Assembly (NCBI RefSeq): GCF_000247695.1
Contig: NW_004624747.1
Location: forward strand, 12,168,902 to 12,232,901
Length of the DNA stretch: 64,000 nt
From: Heterocephalus glaber
Lineage: Eukaryota > Chordata > Mammalia > Rodentia > Bathyergidae
Reading direction: 5' to 3'
Shown: piece after piece, positions 34,709 to 45,798 of the stretch
Numbering within the stretch: position 1 is the stretch's first letter
Layout of the letters: every line of letters starts with the position of its first letter
The notes under the pieces: generated by a model
Database searches by the model: none
What the model was told of the DNA's origin: nothing
What the model saw: the letters and a program-made list of their open reading frames with translations, nothing else
Program-made: the position numbers and the translations under genes

Positions 34709-34781
34709 GGTACTGGGGATCGAACTCAGGACCTTGTGCTTTGAGGCAGGCGGCGGAACCACTGAGCTAAATCCCCAGTCC
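34709..34781 (-). mobile_element. ID-like SINE
   Basis: Duplication TACAATAACTTTT. Confidence 0.88.
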
Positions 34782-35244
34782 CTACAATAACTTTTGACCC
34801 TTGCAATGTGAAGTCACATCCCCAAGAACAATAGCTAATCAGTGCACTATTTAATTCCCCTCTATCTTTAAAAACATCTACCCCCATGAGATGACCTCTC
34901 CATATCCCAAACTAAACAATTATTATTTCTGATACAGGTCTTCCTTAAAATGAAGAATTTACACAGAGCATCTTATAATATGACTTTGTGAGATCACATA
35001 TGTACCATTACTCCCTCCTTATATTATGAATTTTTCTTTTACTATAAATTTCCCCCAAAGTAGGGAAGTAATAGAGGGTTCTTATGTTTATTCTCTTTTC
35101 TCAAAGACTTGCTAAATGATTATTATTCCAAGCTTTTAAAAAAAAAATCTCACTTTCCTTCAGCGTTCTGTGAATCTGCAGAAGCAGAAAGAATGGAACT
35201 GAAAAATTGAAAAGCAAATTAGAACTCTTTTGTAAAGGTAGTTT

Positions 35245-35455
35245 TTTTGGTACTGGGAATTGGAATTGAAACCAGGGTCTTTGGATTGAACAGCATCCCA
35301 ATCTCCCATCAATTAAAAATTTGTTTTTGTTTTTGTTTTTTGTTTTCAGACAGGGTCTCAGTAAGTTACTAAGTTGCCCAGGCTGGGCTGGAACTTGAGA
35401 TCCTCCTGCTTCAGCCTCCCAGAGTGCTAAGATTGCAGACATGTGACACTACACT
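35245..35455 (-). mobile_element. B1-ID composite SINE
   Basis: CAGACAGGGTCTCAGTAAGT to GTGCTAAGATTGCAGACATG. Confidence 0.75.
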
Positions 35456-35649
35456 CAGATCAAAAGATAATTTTTTTAAGTTGTGAGAATAACCTTGAAC
35501 AAGGAATTCCTTCTGATTTACCATTGTATCCCTCATTACACTAAACCTCAGAGCTTTGTATTGTGATCACTAAATAAATGCTTCATAAATTGAATCAAAA
35601 CAAACTGATTTCTCATTCAGAGGAAAAGGGATCTATGGAAAGCTGGGGA

Positions 35650-35803
35650 AGCCTGGTGTGGTGGTGCATGCCTGTAATCCCAGCACTTGGGAGGCTGAGG
35701 CAGGAGGATTGCCACGAGTTGCAGGCTATCCTGGACTACATAATGAGTTCAAGGCCAGCTTGAGCTACATAGTGAGACCCTGTCTCAAAAAAAAAAAAAA
35801 AAA
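35650..35803 (+). mobile_element. B1-type SINE, near consensus
   Basis: GCCTGGTGTGGTGGTGCATG to AGACCCTGTCTCAAAA with a run of A. Confidence 0.85.
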
Positions 35804-36134
35804 AGATTTATACGAGGAGTAGAAAGTTGGAGGTCCATAAGTAGCATGACCAACAACTCATTCTGGTTTTTCTAGAAGTTTTTAGTTTTATGACTGAAAA
35901 TTCCATGTCCTGGAAACTCCTCAGTTCTAAGCAAATCTGACATTTGGCAACCCTCTGACCATAAGTCAAACCTGGCATAGACATATATTTTGAGTAGTCT
36001 GAAGAGTTAGAAAAATTACTTTAAATGTAAGAGTTACTAAGGCAGGCATGGTGGTGCATGTCTGGAGACCCAGCTACTTGGGCCCACAAATTCAAGAGCA
36101 GGCAGAGTAACATATCAAGACCCTGGCTGAAAGA

Positions 36135-36305
36135 AATAACAGAAGAAGAAAGAAAGAAAGAGAGAAAGAAAGAAAGAAAGAGAGAAAGAGAGAAAGAAAG
36201 AAAGAAAGGAAAGAAAGAAAGAGGAAAGAAATAGAGAAAGAAAAAAAGAAAGAAAGGAAGGAAGGAAGGAAGAAAAGGAAGGAGGAAGAACAGAAAGAAA
36301 GAAAA
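36135..36305 (+). repeat. (GAAA)n/(GGAA)n purine microsatellite
   Basis: About 170 bases almost purely of A and G, at the tail of a weak B1-like SINE (36040-36125). Confidence 0.9.
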
Positions 36306-36373
36306 TTTTAAAACTCTTTAAAGAAAGCATAGAAGAAGGTCATCATGGCCTGGGTTAAGAAATGATTTCTTAG

Positions 36374-36460
36374 GGCCGGGGATTTAGCTCAGTGGTTCCA
36401 CCGCCTGCCTCGCAAGTGCAAGGAACCGAGTTTGATCCCAGGTACCAAAAAAAACAAAAA
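36374..36460 (+). mobile_element. ID-like SINE, first of a same-target pair
   Basis: Preceded and followed by AAGAAATGATTTCTTAG. Confidence 0.9.
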
Positions 36461-36477
36461 AAGAAATGATTTCTTAG

Positions 36478-36556
36478 GCTGGGGATTTAGTTCAGTCGTT
36501 CTGCCTCCTGCCTTGCAAGTGCAAGGTCCCAAGTTTGATCCCCGGTACCCCCCAAA
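36478..36556 (+). mobile_element. ID-like SINE, second of a same-target pair
   Basis: Followed by a third copy of the target, AAGAAATGGTTTCTTAG. Confidence 0.9.
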
Positions 36557-36569
36557 AAGAAATGGTTTC

Positions 36570-37520
36570 TTAGACATGATATCAAAAACACAAGTTAACG
36601 AAAGGAAAAAATAAGTATATTGGACTATATCAAAGTTAAAAACCTTTGTGCTGTATATAATGACATCAAAAAAGTGAAAAAACAATACATAGAATGGGAG
36701 AAAATATTTGTCAATCATACATCTGATAAGAGATATGCATTCAAAATACTATAGAAAAACTCATAATTCCATAATATAAAGATGAAGAACCTAGTTTAGA
36801 AATGGGCAAATGATCTGAATAATCATTTCTCCAGGTAAGATATATCAATTTCCCTAAGTACATGAAAAGATCCTTACCTTCTAGTCAATCAAATCAAAAC
36901 CCTAATGACTTACCCAGGTACAATGATGAAGGCCTGTAATCCCAGCTATATGGAAAGGTGAGCAGGAAGATGGGAAGTTTCAGGCCACCCTGGGGCAATT
37001 GAGTGAGAAAGGGCTGAGGATGTAGCTCAGCACGAAGGCACTGGGTTTAATCCCTGCTACTAAACACACATAAAAGGAAGCTGTACAGAAATATGCATAG
37101 TATCACTGTTCATAATAGCCAAATATCAGAAACAAATCAAATGTTGTCAACTGATATGGACAAACAAATTGGATAAGTAAATTGTGATATATCCACACAA
37201 TGGCTGTAAAAGATATGAAGTGCTAGTTCATGCTAAATTATGGATAAAACTTGAAAACACTGTAGGAAGACAATCCAGACACAGAAGTTCACCTTCTATG
37301 ATTTCATTTGTACGAAATATCTAGAATCAGCAAACCCACAGAGACAGAAAGTAGGATAGTGGTTGCTTAGGAGTGGGGGTGAGGATATAGGATTTCTTTT
37401 AAGAGGGGACCAAAAATGTTCTAAAATTAGATGTGACCATTGCACAATTCTGTGAATAGTCAAAAATACATTTAATTGTACACTGTAAGTGGTGCATTAG
37501 CTAATTATATACAAATAAAG
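36570..37520 (+). mobile_element. L1 ORF2 end and 3' region
   Basis: Contains the ORF2-tail signature around GAATGGGAGAAAATATTTGT (36695) and the 3' signature of TATGGACAAACAAATTGGAT near 37157, interrupted by a B1-ID SINE at about 36905-37065. Heavily mutated. Confidence 0.75.
36905..37068 (+). mobile_element. B1-ID composite SINE
   Basis: GGCCTGTAATCCCAGCTATA and GGGCTGAGGATGTAGCTCAG. Confidence 0.72.
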
Positions 37521-37548
37521 TCACTTTTAAAACTTAATTACTTTTAAG

Positions 37549-37626
37549 GGGCCGGGCATTTAGCTCAGTGGTTCCACCGAAAGCACAAGGTCCAGAATTC
37601 GATCCCTGGTACCCTCCCCCACCAAA
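37549..37626 (+). mobile_element. ID-like SINE with internal deletion
   Basis: Lacks the GCCTGCCTCGC portion. Duplication AACTT(A/G)ATTACTTTTAA. Confidence 0.85.
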
Positions 37627-38064
37627 AAGAAAACTTGATTACTTTTAAAATTCATTCCCAAAATTTGACTAAGAGATTTCACTGAAGAGGATTATCAGCT
37701 TGTTGGACAAAGGGAGGCAGCATCCCTCCACTGGGCCCCCCAGGGGACAGCCCCACACTGTCCAGGCTGCAACCAGCCCAGAGCAAGCTTCATACACTTG
37801 CATTCCCTGCCACCTCTCTGGAAGCTTTCAAGGGACATCCCCTGAAAACTGGGGCACAGTCTTTACAGTACACAACAGACACTGAACCAAAAACTTTAGA
37901 AAATTAGTTAACTCCCTTAATTTGTTCCTTTTTTCTTAAGAAGCATTGACATTTTTTAAGGCAATTGTTTTCACCTTTGAGTACATAGCCTTCTGGGGAG
38001 GGTCTGTTAACACTGATCATGGCTCCTGCACATCTCAGAGTTCCTCATTCATCCCAACTGGTGT

Positions 38065-38148
38065 GAGGCCTGAGAATTTTGCTGCTAACAAGTTCCCAGG
38101 TGATGCTGGGAATTGGGACCATGCTGAGAACCTCTGTTGTAAAGGTAT
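38065..38148 (-). mobile_element. MER5A-like hAT fragment
   Basis: Antisense theme CTAACAAGTTCCCAGGTGAT and ATGCTGAGAACCTCTG. Confidence 0.5.
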
Positions 38149-38329
38149 AGCTGGATGAGATTATCAGCCAAGAGCAATGTGGTTGTGTTTGTTTGTACCT
38201 TTGATCTTGGAGACATCGTTGGGCAGATACAGATGTCACAAGGGCAGTTGCCTCCAACCAACCACATTACCCATCTGTCTGGGAAATAGGGGTATTCCAA
38301 AAGAGAGAAGGGTTTTATTTCACATTCTT

Positions 38330-38362
38330 TTTTTTTTTTTTTTTTTGGTACCAGGGATTGAC
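38330..38362 (-). mobile_element. Ultra-short 5'-truncated ID insertion (16 nt plus tail)
   Basis: Only GGTACCAGGGATTGAC and a T run, between perfect 14-base repeats TATTTCACATTCTT (38316-38329 and 38363-38376). Confidence 0.85.
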
Positions 38363-39159
38363 TATTTCACATTCTTAAAGCAAAAGTGAATATTTTTAAA
38401 TAGAAGCTGAAATAGAGACTGACAAGCTGCTCTTAGCCTGAAATATGGAAAATAAAAAGCATTGGCTATGTACAAGCAGTTCGTCAATCAACTGTGTCCT
38501 AAATCCCATTTTTTAAAATCAAGATGATATTCTACTAGTTAGGAAAATGGCACTTAATTTTTTAAAAACAGAAGTCAATGATTTAAGTTTATTAAGAGGC
38601 CTGTCTTTTTGTTCCCTTTGGAACTTAAATCAGATTGAAAACTAAAAGGGGAGAATAAATCTTTGTTGCTAGACATGCTGATGGATGATGCCTCCATCTG
38701 GAGTCATTCCTGGGTCTCCAGCACTGTGCTGGGAACTGTTAGTTACTTCTTGGCTTTGTCACAGGAGCCAGCAGAAAGGAGAGCCCTGGTTAGGAATTTA
38801 AGCTATTGTTCAAAAATGTAGAGGTGTACAATATAAAAGGGTTCTTTGGTAGCATATCCAACTTCTCCATGAAATACAAGATGTCTAACTGTTGACCCTA
38901 AAGAGGCCAAAGAGGACACCCATGCCCTTAGTTTAAAAGACAAACTCCAAAACTCTCCCAATAAATCTCTGATCTGTCAGATAATGTCTTCCTAGAAGTC
39001 TTCAAAATGAGCAAGAGGAGGAGGCAAATTAGCAGCCAGTAAACCTGCCCAGACCTAAAGAAGTATCTATCAAGCAGAAGCAGCTCAAGGCCTCTGAGGT
39101 ACCATTGTCAGACAAATGGTGGTCTTCTATCCATGATATTGTGACTCATAACTTGTGTT

Positions 39160-39440
39160 TTTATTTTCACTGAAAGTATTTTCTAATTTATCTTAATTCT
39201 TCTGCTACTCATTGGTTATTTATGAATGTGTTGTTTTTCACATATTTATGAACTTCCCCAGTGTCCATCTGTTATTGATTTCTGATTTCATTCTAATGTG
39301 ATCAGAGAACATACTTTATATGATTTCAATCCTTTTAAATATGTTGTGATTTGCTTTATGGCCCAACACATGGTCTCTATTGGAGAATGTTCCACGTACC
39401 ACTTGAGAAGAAAGTTATTCTGCTGTTGTTGTTAGAAATA
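39160..39440 (-). mobile_element. L1 ORF2 fragment (antisense)
   Basis: Antisense ORF2 text: TTCTAATGTGATCAGAGAAC, GGCCCAACACATGGTCTCTA and GAAAGTTATTCTGCTGTTGT. It continues past an ID to about 39780. Confidence 0.7.
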
Positions 39441-39448
39441 GTTGCTTT

Positions 39449-39534
39449 AGGGGCCAGGGATTTAGCTCAGTGGTTCCGCTGACTGCCTCACAAGTGCAAG
39501 ATCCTGAGTTCGATCCCCAGAACAAAAATAAAAA
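39449..39534 (+). mobile_element. ID-like SINE
   Basis: Duplication AGAAATAGTTG, within an antisense L1. Confidence 0.87.
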
Positions 39535-39774
39535 AAAGAAATAGTTGGTTTATGTTGTTTAGGTTCTCTATTGCTCTGCTAATCTTTTGTCTAGTTGTTT
39601 TAGTCACTGTAGAAAGTGATATATTCAAATCTCCAATGTTACTCTCGAATTATCTTTTTCTCCCTTCATTTTTGTCTTATTTTTTCTACTGCTGTTTTCT
39701 GAGGCTCTGTTGTTAAGTGCATGTATGTTTATAATTGTTATATTGTCTCAATGGATTGTCCTTTTATTTGTGTT

Positions 39775-40222
39775 TTTTAAATTTTAAGACAAGGTCTTGC
39801 AAAGTGGCTGTGTTTTTCAGGCTAGGCTAGCACATGTGATCCTCCTGCCCCAGCTTCCAAGAGCACTAGGATTGTAGGGATGTGCCTCCATGTCTAGTTG
39901 GAATGCATACAGACAGTAAAATGTTCATGATAGTGAAACCAGTTAACACATTTATTATTTCATATATATTATTTTTTCAGTACAAAGGGTTGAAGCCAGG
40001 GGAAGTACTACTGAGCCACATCCATTTTTATTTTTTATTTTGATTTGTTTGTTTTGTTTTTGTAGTTCTGAGGATTGAACCCAGGACTTTGCACATCCTA
40101 AGCAAGTGCTCTACAACTGAGTTACATCCCAGCCCTTTGAATCTCAGGTAGGACTCAAACTTGTGATCCTCTTGCCTCAGAGTCTCAAGTGCTGGGATTA
40201 CAGGTGTGTGCCCAGCTACATA
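39775..40222 (-). mobile_element. B1 and ID-type SINE cluster
   Basis: GACAAGGTCTTGCAAAGTGG, GAGGATTGAACCCAGGACTT and GTGCTGGGATTACAGGTGTG. Confidence 0.72.
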
Positions 40223-40239
40223 TATACTTTGATATATAT

Positions 40240-41870
40240 ATATATATCAGGCTGTGGTAGCACCACCCCTGAGCACCAAGGAGCAGAGCCCCCCCAGTGC
40301 CGAGGAGGTGAGCCACACTGGCACCAGCAGCACCCCCCCCCCGGGGGGGGCTGTGCTGACTCAGTACCTGGATCCACACTGCAGAGGTGAGGGGGTCATA
40401 AAGGACATTGTTCTGAGCTCCAGAAGACAGAGAAGTGAACAACAGAAAGAGAGCCTCTCTCAGGCTACTTGATGAAAATTAAAGCCCACTGGAAAAGTGA
40501 AGAAAATCTCTGAAATGAAGGCACACCAGACCACCATAGTTGGTAAGTTGGAGGGATAACCACCTCCCATCAGAACCTGGACTATCTTCAGGGGAAGGGC
40601 AGCTAGAACTACAGTAGAACCTTGGAGCGTTCAACCCAGCAGGAGGTCAGGGAGCTCAATTTGGGCTTTGCAGAAGAAATCAGCCTGAATTTCAGGCGAC
40701 TGCTGCAAGCTTGCTGAGACTCATTGACTTAGATCCGTACACTGCTGCCCACGTTGTCTATTGTGACAGCAGAGACACACCCTGAAGGAAGTCCTTTATT
40801 TTTATTTTTTATTTTCAAAGTTATTTTTTTCTCTCATTTTAAAAATATTTTCTCTTTTCAAATTTATTTTTTTCTTCTTTTTCTTTTCTCTCCCTCTCTC
40901 TCATGCTCTCTCTCCCACCTTGTTCTTCATCTCTCTCACTTTTTGTTCATGTTACTGTCCTAATTCAGATTTTTTCTTCTTTCTTTTTCTTCTTTCTTTT
41001 TCTTTTCTTCTCTCTTTTTCCTTGTCTCAATTGTCATTGGTTTTAAAGGAAAGTGAATACAGTTTCTAGCTTCCCTATTGTTGTTAGGTTGTTCTGTTCT
41101 TGTGTTTCTGTCCTTTTTTCTCTTCCTCTTATCTTCAACAGTTTTTAAGAGTTTGTGTGACCTTCCTGTGTCCTCTGGCCTCACTTCTAACCTTTCCCTA
41201 TCCTTGTACCTATCTATTCCTCCCTCCCCAACTCCTTCTAAGGCCCCATCCCAAAGGGTAAAGTTGCTATATTGAAGAGTTTATTCACTATAAACATATT
41301 TTGGGCTGGTCCTCAATTTTGATTTAATTCACACAGTTGAAGGTGATAGATTAATAACTACCACAAATTGTCATTTTCTAAGCTGTGCTTGATGTTATTG
41401 TTGCTGCTGATTGTATCACTTGGGCTAAGGTGGTGTGACCGATCTAATCAGTTGTCCTTCCTGGTATACTGAAAACAAGATTGCCTACAAGTCATTAGAC
41501 ACTCAAAACCTAAAGGCCAGCTATATCTGGAAGACACCTCCGAGAAGCAATCATTCTGTAAGGGTTCTACATAAAGGCAACAAAGATACTTACAATAAGC
41601 AATATTGAAGTATCCACCCAGGAATTAAACCAAAAACAGTACCAACAACAAAAATAGAAATGATAAGACACCTAAGCAAGGGGCAAATCCAAACTTCCAG
41701 CTCACCAAAAGGAAATTCTGGGGGAAACGAGGTGGAAAAATCTGATAATCAACCACCTGGACACCCTGAACTGATAGCACAGGAAGTAACAAAACAGATA
41801 AATGAGGCTCTAGAAAAATTCAAAACAGAAATAATTTCCCATATATATATATATATACTTTGAGTGTATA
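40240..41870 (+). mobile_element. L1 5'-end fragment (5' UTR and start of ORF1)
   Basis: GC-richer leader with CAGGAGGTCAGGGAGCT-like text, a long T-rich middle, then a short open frame at 41660-41863 with a coiled-coil-like stretch EVTKQINEALEKFKTEI, resembling the N-terminal part of a rodent L1 ORF1 protein. It stops at a TA repeat and no ORF2 or 3' end follows. Family assignment is by resemblance only. Confidence 0.55.
40309..40362. repeat. C10-G8 palindrome
   Basis: AGCA and ten C are followed directly by eight G and CTGTGCT, giving a strong foldback. Confidence 0.85.
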
Positions 41871-41949
41871 TCTAGAGCAGTTAAAACCTACTTAATAAAA
41901 ATCCCTAATACAGTGTAATTTGATTAACTTTTTTATTTGTTTATTTATT

Positions 41950-42098
41950 TTTGTTTTTTTGAGACAGGGTCTCACTTTGTAATTCAGGCTGGCCCTGAAC
42001 TCACTATGCAGCCCAGGCGAGCCTCGAGCTCATGGCAATCCTCCTGCATCTGCCTTCCAAGTGCTGGGATTACAGGCGTGCGCACCTGGCTAATTTGG
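41950..42098 (-). mobile_element. B1-type SINE
   Basis: GAGACAGGGTCTCACTTTGT to GTGCTGGGATTACAGGCGTG. Confidence 0.85.
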
Positions 42099-42172
42099 TT
42101 AACTTTAAATCTCATGTTGTACATTAGATCTCTAGACTTATTCTTTTTATTTTATTTTATTTTTTTATTTTT

Positions 42173-42247
42173 GGTACCGGGGATCAAACTCTGGTCCTTG
42201 CACTTGCGCAGCAGAAGGCGAAACCACTGAGCTAAATGCCCGGCCCC
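42173..42247 (-). mobile_element. ID-like SINE
   Basis: Duplication CTAGACTT(A/G)TTC. Confidence 0.87.
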
Positions 42248-42369
42248 TAGACTTGTTCATTTTACATAGCTGCTCTTTTGCATTATGTCCTTTGACCCAC
42301 ATCTCCCCATTTTCTCTTTCCTGCCATAGCCACATGCGGTAACCACAGTTTTGTTCTCCATCTCTCTGT

Positions 42370-42738
42370 AATTAAGCTCTTTTTCAAATTCCCTATGTAA
42401 GTGAGATCATCCAGTATTTTTCTCTCTGTATTTGCAGGTCCATCCATGCTGTGGCAAATGTCAGTATCTTCTTTTTTTAAAAGAGCTAATATTCAATTGC
42501 ACATATATATAGACACTTTTTTAAATCCATTCATCTGTTGATGGGCATTTAGGTTGTTTCCATATCTTAGCTATTGTAGCTAATACTGCAGTGAACTTGG
42601 GAATGTAGATGCCTTTATACAGTGGTGATTTCATCTACATTGGGTATATACCAAAAGAGGGAATGCTGAATTGTATAGTAGTTCTATTTTTCATTTCTTT
42701 GGGAACCTCCATGGTTGTATCAAACTATATTCCAGTCA
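42370..42738 (-). mobile_element. L1 3' fragment
   Basis: CCATTCATCTGTTGATGGGC, TTAGGTTGTTTCCATATCTT and GGGTATATACCAAAAGAGGG are antisense L1 3' text. Confidence 0.7.
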
Positions 42739-42739
42739 G

Positions 42740-43010
42740 CCACATGCAGAAGAGATCACCAGACAATACAGGAAGCTAGAGAGACTCAGGCGCCAGAGTG
42801 ACTCTTTTTTATGACAACCTGCTCTTGTGAGAACCAATTCACTCTCTAAGACCAGAATGAATCTCTTCTGAGGATGATGCCCCCAGTGACTTCATCACCG
42901 CACTCCAGGCCCTACCTCCTAAAGGTTCTAGCACTTCCACATTGGGGACCAGGCTTCCAGCACATGACTCTCTGGGGGACAAACCACCACCAACATACAG
43001 TGCTACCATA
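42740..43010 (-). mobile_element. Partial MaLR-type LTR
   Basis: CTCTTCTGAGGATGATGCCC, then GGCCCTACCTCCTAAAGGTT and CTCTGGGGGACAAACC resemble the antisense first half of such LTRs. Confidence 0.45.
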
Positions 43011-43543
43011 CTCAGCTTCTCTTGCTTCTGCTCTGTATTTCAAAACTCTCAGAAAAGACAGCAGAGAAAGAATCCAAAGTCTCTTTGTAGCATTCCTTAA
43101 ACAGCTACCCAGGAAGATTTACACATGATTTTGTGTTTGTGAAGGTCTGAGGCAAGAAAAGCTTAAAAGCTGGGTCTTAGGATTTCTCTGTCAATTGGAG
43201 ATAAATTAGAAAAAGAATTTATTAAGTGGTTGCAGCAATGCAGAACTACTGCACAAAGAAAAATAAAGTCTTCTTTTTGAAATTACTTTTCTAATTACAA
43301 AAAAATGCATGATCATTGTAGGAACTCAAATAATATGAAAAAGCAGTCCAAGGAAAATAAAAACTGCTAATCTCATCACAGAGATACCATGTTTCTCCAC
43401 TTGGGGTTGTATGCACCCAGTCATTTTCCTATGCAGGGACTCTCATCCGTCAGTATCTTTTTACAAATTTGAAATCATATTTATCTTATTAGATGTCTTT
43501 CTTTCTTCACTCTGTATAACTTTCTTTCTTTTTTTTTTTTTTT

Positions 43544-43617
43544 GGTACCAGGATTGAACTCGGGATCTTTCGCTTGTGAGGCAGGCGCCAGAACCACTGA
43601 GCTAAATCCCCGGCCCC
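43544..43617 (-). mobile_element. ID-like SINE next to the gap
   Basis: The target repeat ACTCTGTA is cut short by the N gap. Confidence 0.87.
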
Positions 43618-43625
43618 ACTCTGTA

Positions 43626-44290
43626 NNNNNNNNNNNNNNNNNNNNNNNNNNNNNNNNNNNNNNNNNNNNNNNNNNNNNNNNNNNNNNNNNNNNNNNNNNN
43701 NNNNNNNNNNNNNNNNNNNNNNNNNNNNNNNNNNNNNNNNNNNNNNNNNNNNNNNNNNNNNNNNNNNNNNNNNNNNNNNNNNNNNNNNNNNNNNNNNNNN
43801 NNNNNNNNNNNNNNNNNNNNNNNNNNNNNNNNNNNNNNNNNNNNNNNNNNNNNNNNNNNNNNNNNNNNNNNNNNNNNNNNNNNNNNNNNNNNNNNNNNNN
43901 NNNNNNNNNNNNNNNNNNNNNNNNNNNNNNNNNNNNNNNNNNNNNNNNNNNNNNNNNNNNNNNNNNNNNNNNNNNNNNNNNNNNNNNNNNNNNNNNNNNN
44001 NNNNNNNNNNNNNNNNNNNNNNNNNNNNNNNNNNNNNNNNNNNNNNNNNNNNNNNNNNNNNNNNNNNNNNNNNNNNNNNNNNNNNNNNNNNNNNNNNNNN
44101 NNNNNNNNNNNNNNNNNNNNNNNNNNNNNNNNNNNNNNNNNNNNNNNNNNNNNNNNNNNNNNNNNNNNNNNNNNNNNNNNNNNNNNNNNNNNNNNNNNNN
44201 NNNNNNNNNNNNNNNNNNNNNNNNNNNNNNNNNNNNNNNNNNNNNNNNNNNNNNNNNNNNNNNNNNNNNNNNNNNNNNNNNNNNNNNNNN
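43626..44290. other. Assembly gap (665 N)
   Basis: Unsequenced run. The left edge comes just after a minus-strand ID element, inside the repeated target sequence ACTCTGTA. The right edge is a run of 18 A leading into L1 ORF2 sequence. Frames crossing the gap are meaningless. Confidence 0.99.
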
Positions 44291-44308
44291 AAAAAAAAAA
44301 AAAAAAAA

Positions 44309-44925
44309 CCAAATTAGGAAGAAGTAAAATTACCTCTGTTCACAGAAGATACATACAGAAAACACTTACACAGACACACACACACACCTGTTAGAATAGT
44401 TTAATTTAGCAAAGCAGGATACAAAACACAATTACATTTCTATACACTAAAAGTGAACGATCTAAAAAGAAATTGCAAAAATAATTTCATATGCAAGGAT
44501 TACAAATTCAATGTCAACCTGGGCAACTGAGTGAGACTTTGTATCAGAAACAAACAAATAAATAACAGGGTTTAAAAAAAGACATATATTTTTAAAAGAC
44601 ATAAATAAATGGAAACATACTCCATGTTTATGGGTTATGTTTATGGGTTATAGATTAATATCATGACAATGTCTGTACTACTCAAAGTTATCTATAGATT
44701 CAATGCAATTTCTATCAAAGTTCAATTTATTTTTTTTCAAGAAACAGAAAAACTCATCCTAAAATTTATGTAATAAATAAATTACATAGCCAAAATAGCC
44801 AAAATAATCTTAGAATGTTGGAGGGCTCATATGTCCTGATTTCACTATTTACCATACTACTATAGTAATCAAAATGGTACTGGCATAAAGGTAGACATAT
44901 AGACTATAAAGATAGAGCAAGCTGG
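44309..44925 (+). mobile_element. L1 ORF2 fragment (3' part), degraded
   Basis: Matches the conserved L1 ORF2 stretch: GTTCACAGAAGATA, then ATAAATGGAAACATACTCCA, ATAGATTCAATGCAATTTCT and AATGGTACTGGCATAAA. It has frameshifts and stops, and a short SINE-like insert near 44500-44550. It borders the N gap, so its 5' part may be hidden there. Confidence 0.8.
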
Positions 44926-45024
44926 AGACCCAGGGAAAACGTTGCAGTTCAAGTCCAAAGCACCCTGCTAGGAGAATTCCCTCTTGCTTAGGAAGAGGTC
45001 AGTCTTTTTGTTCTATTCAGGGTG

Positions 45025-45402
45025 TATTATTTAGCCTTCCCATTGCTGGGAAAAATACCTGTTATTTGCAACCTAAAGGACAGGAGGTTTATTTTGACTC
45101 ACAGATTCGTAAGGTTCAATCCATGGCCACATGGCTCCAAGAGAGAAATAACGTGGGGGAAGAGTATGTGGTGGAAAGGTGCTCAACCCACCGCAGAGTG
45201 AGAGATTCACTCTCCAAGGCGCCCCTATGACCCACTTCTCCAACTGGCCCCCACCTCCTAGGAGCACCTTTGGCTATGAACTCATCTATGGATCAATCTA
45301 CTTATGAAAATAATGCCCCATGCTTCAATCACTTTCTGAGAGCCTCACCTCTGAACAGATGAAACTTTTGGGGGCCACTTTAGATCTAAATTATAACATA
45401 AG
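45025..45402 (-). mobile_element. MaLR-type solo LTR
   Basis: Antisense copy. The start motif lies at the right (complement of AGATCTAAATTATAACATA with CCCCCAAAAGTTT) and the end at the left (complement of TTTAGCCTTCCCATTG). Confidence 0.6.
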
Positions 45403-45469
45403 CCTTTGACTGAATGGATAAAGCTCACTCACATTATGGAGGGTAATTTACTTCATTCAGTGTCCATGA

Positions 45470-45501
45470 CTTTGTTTTGTTTTTGGTACTGGGGATCGAA
45501 C
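45470..45501 (-). mobile_element. Ultra-short 5'-truncated ID insertion (about 18 nt plus tail)
   Basis: Only GGTACTGGGGATCGAAC and a T-rich tail, between perfect 14-base repeats TTCAGTGTCCATGA (45456-45469 and 45502-45515). Confidence 0.85.
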
Positions 45502-45639
45502 TTCAGTGTCCATGATTTTAAATGTTAATCTCACCTAAAAAAAACCCTGTGCTGTATTTGACCAAAGATTTGAGCACCATAGTCCAGCGACATTGACACT
45601 TAAAACTAATCATCACACCCAGGGAAAAAAGTTGAATTG

Positions 45640-45798
45640 AAGCTGGGTATGGTGGTGCACACCTGTAATCCCAGTACTTGGGAAGCTGAGGCAAGAGGAT
45701 TGCTGTTGAGTTCAAGCCCATCCTGGGCTACATAGTGAATTCAAGTCCAGGCTGAACCACATAGCAAGACCTTGTCTCAACGCCTCCCCCCGCAAAAG
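45640..45798 (+). mobile_element. B1-type SINE
   Basis: GCTGGGTATGGTGGTGCACA to AAGACCTTGTCTCAAC. Confidence 0.83.

Noticed and set aside
40754..41275. Phe/Ser/Leu-rich frames resembling membrane proteins
   Set aside because: They arise from T-rich low-complexity sequence in the L1 leader region.
43542..44327. Long open frames across the N run
   Set aside because: They consist of undefined residues from the assembly gap.
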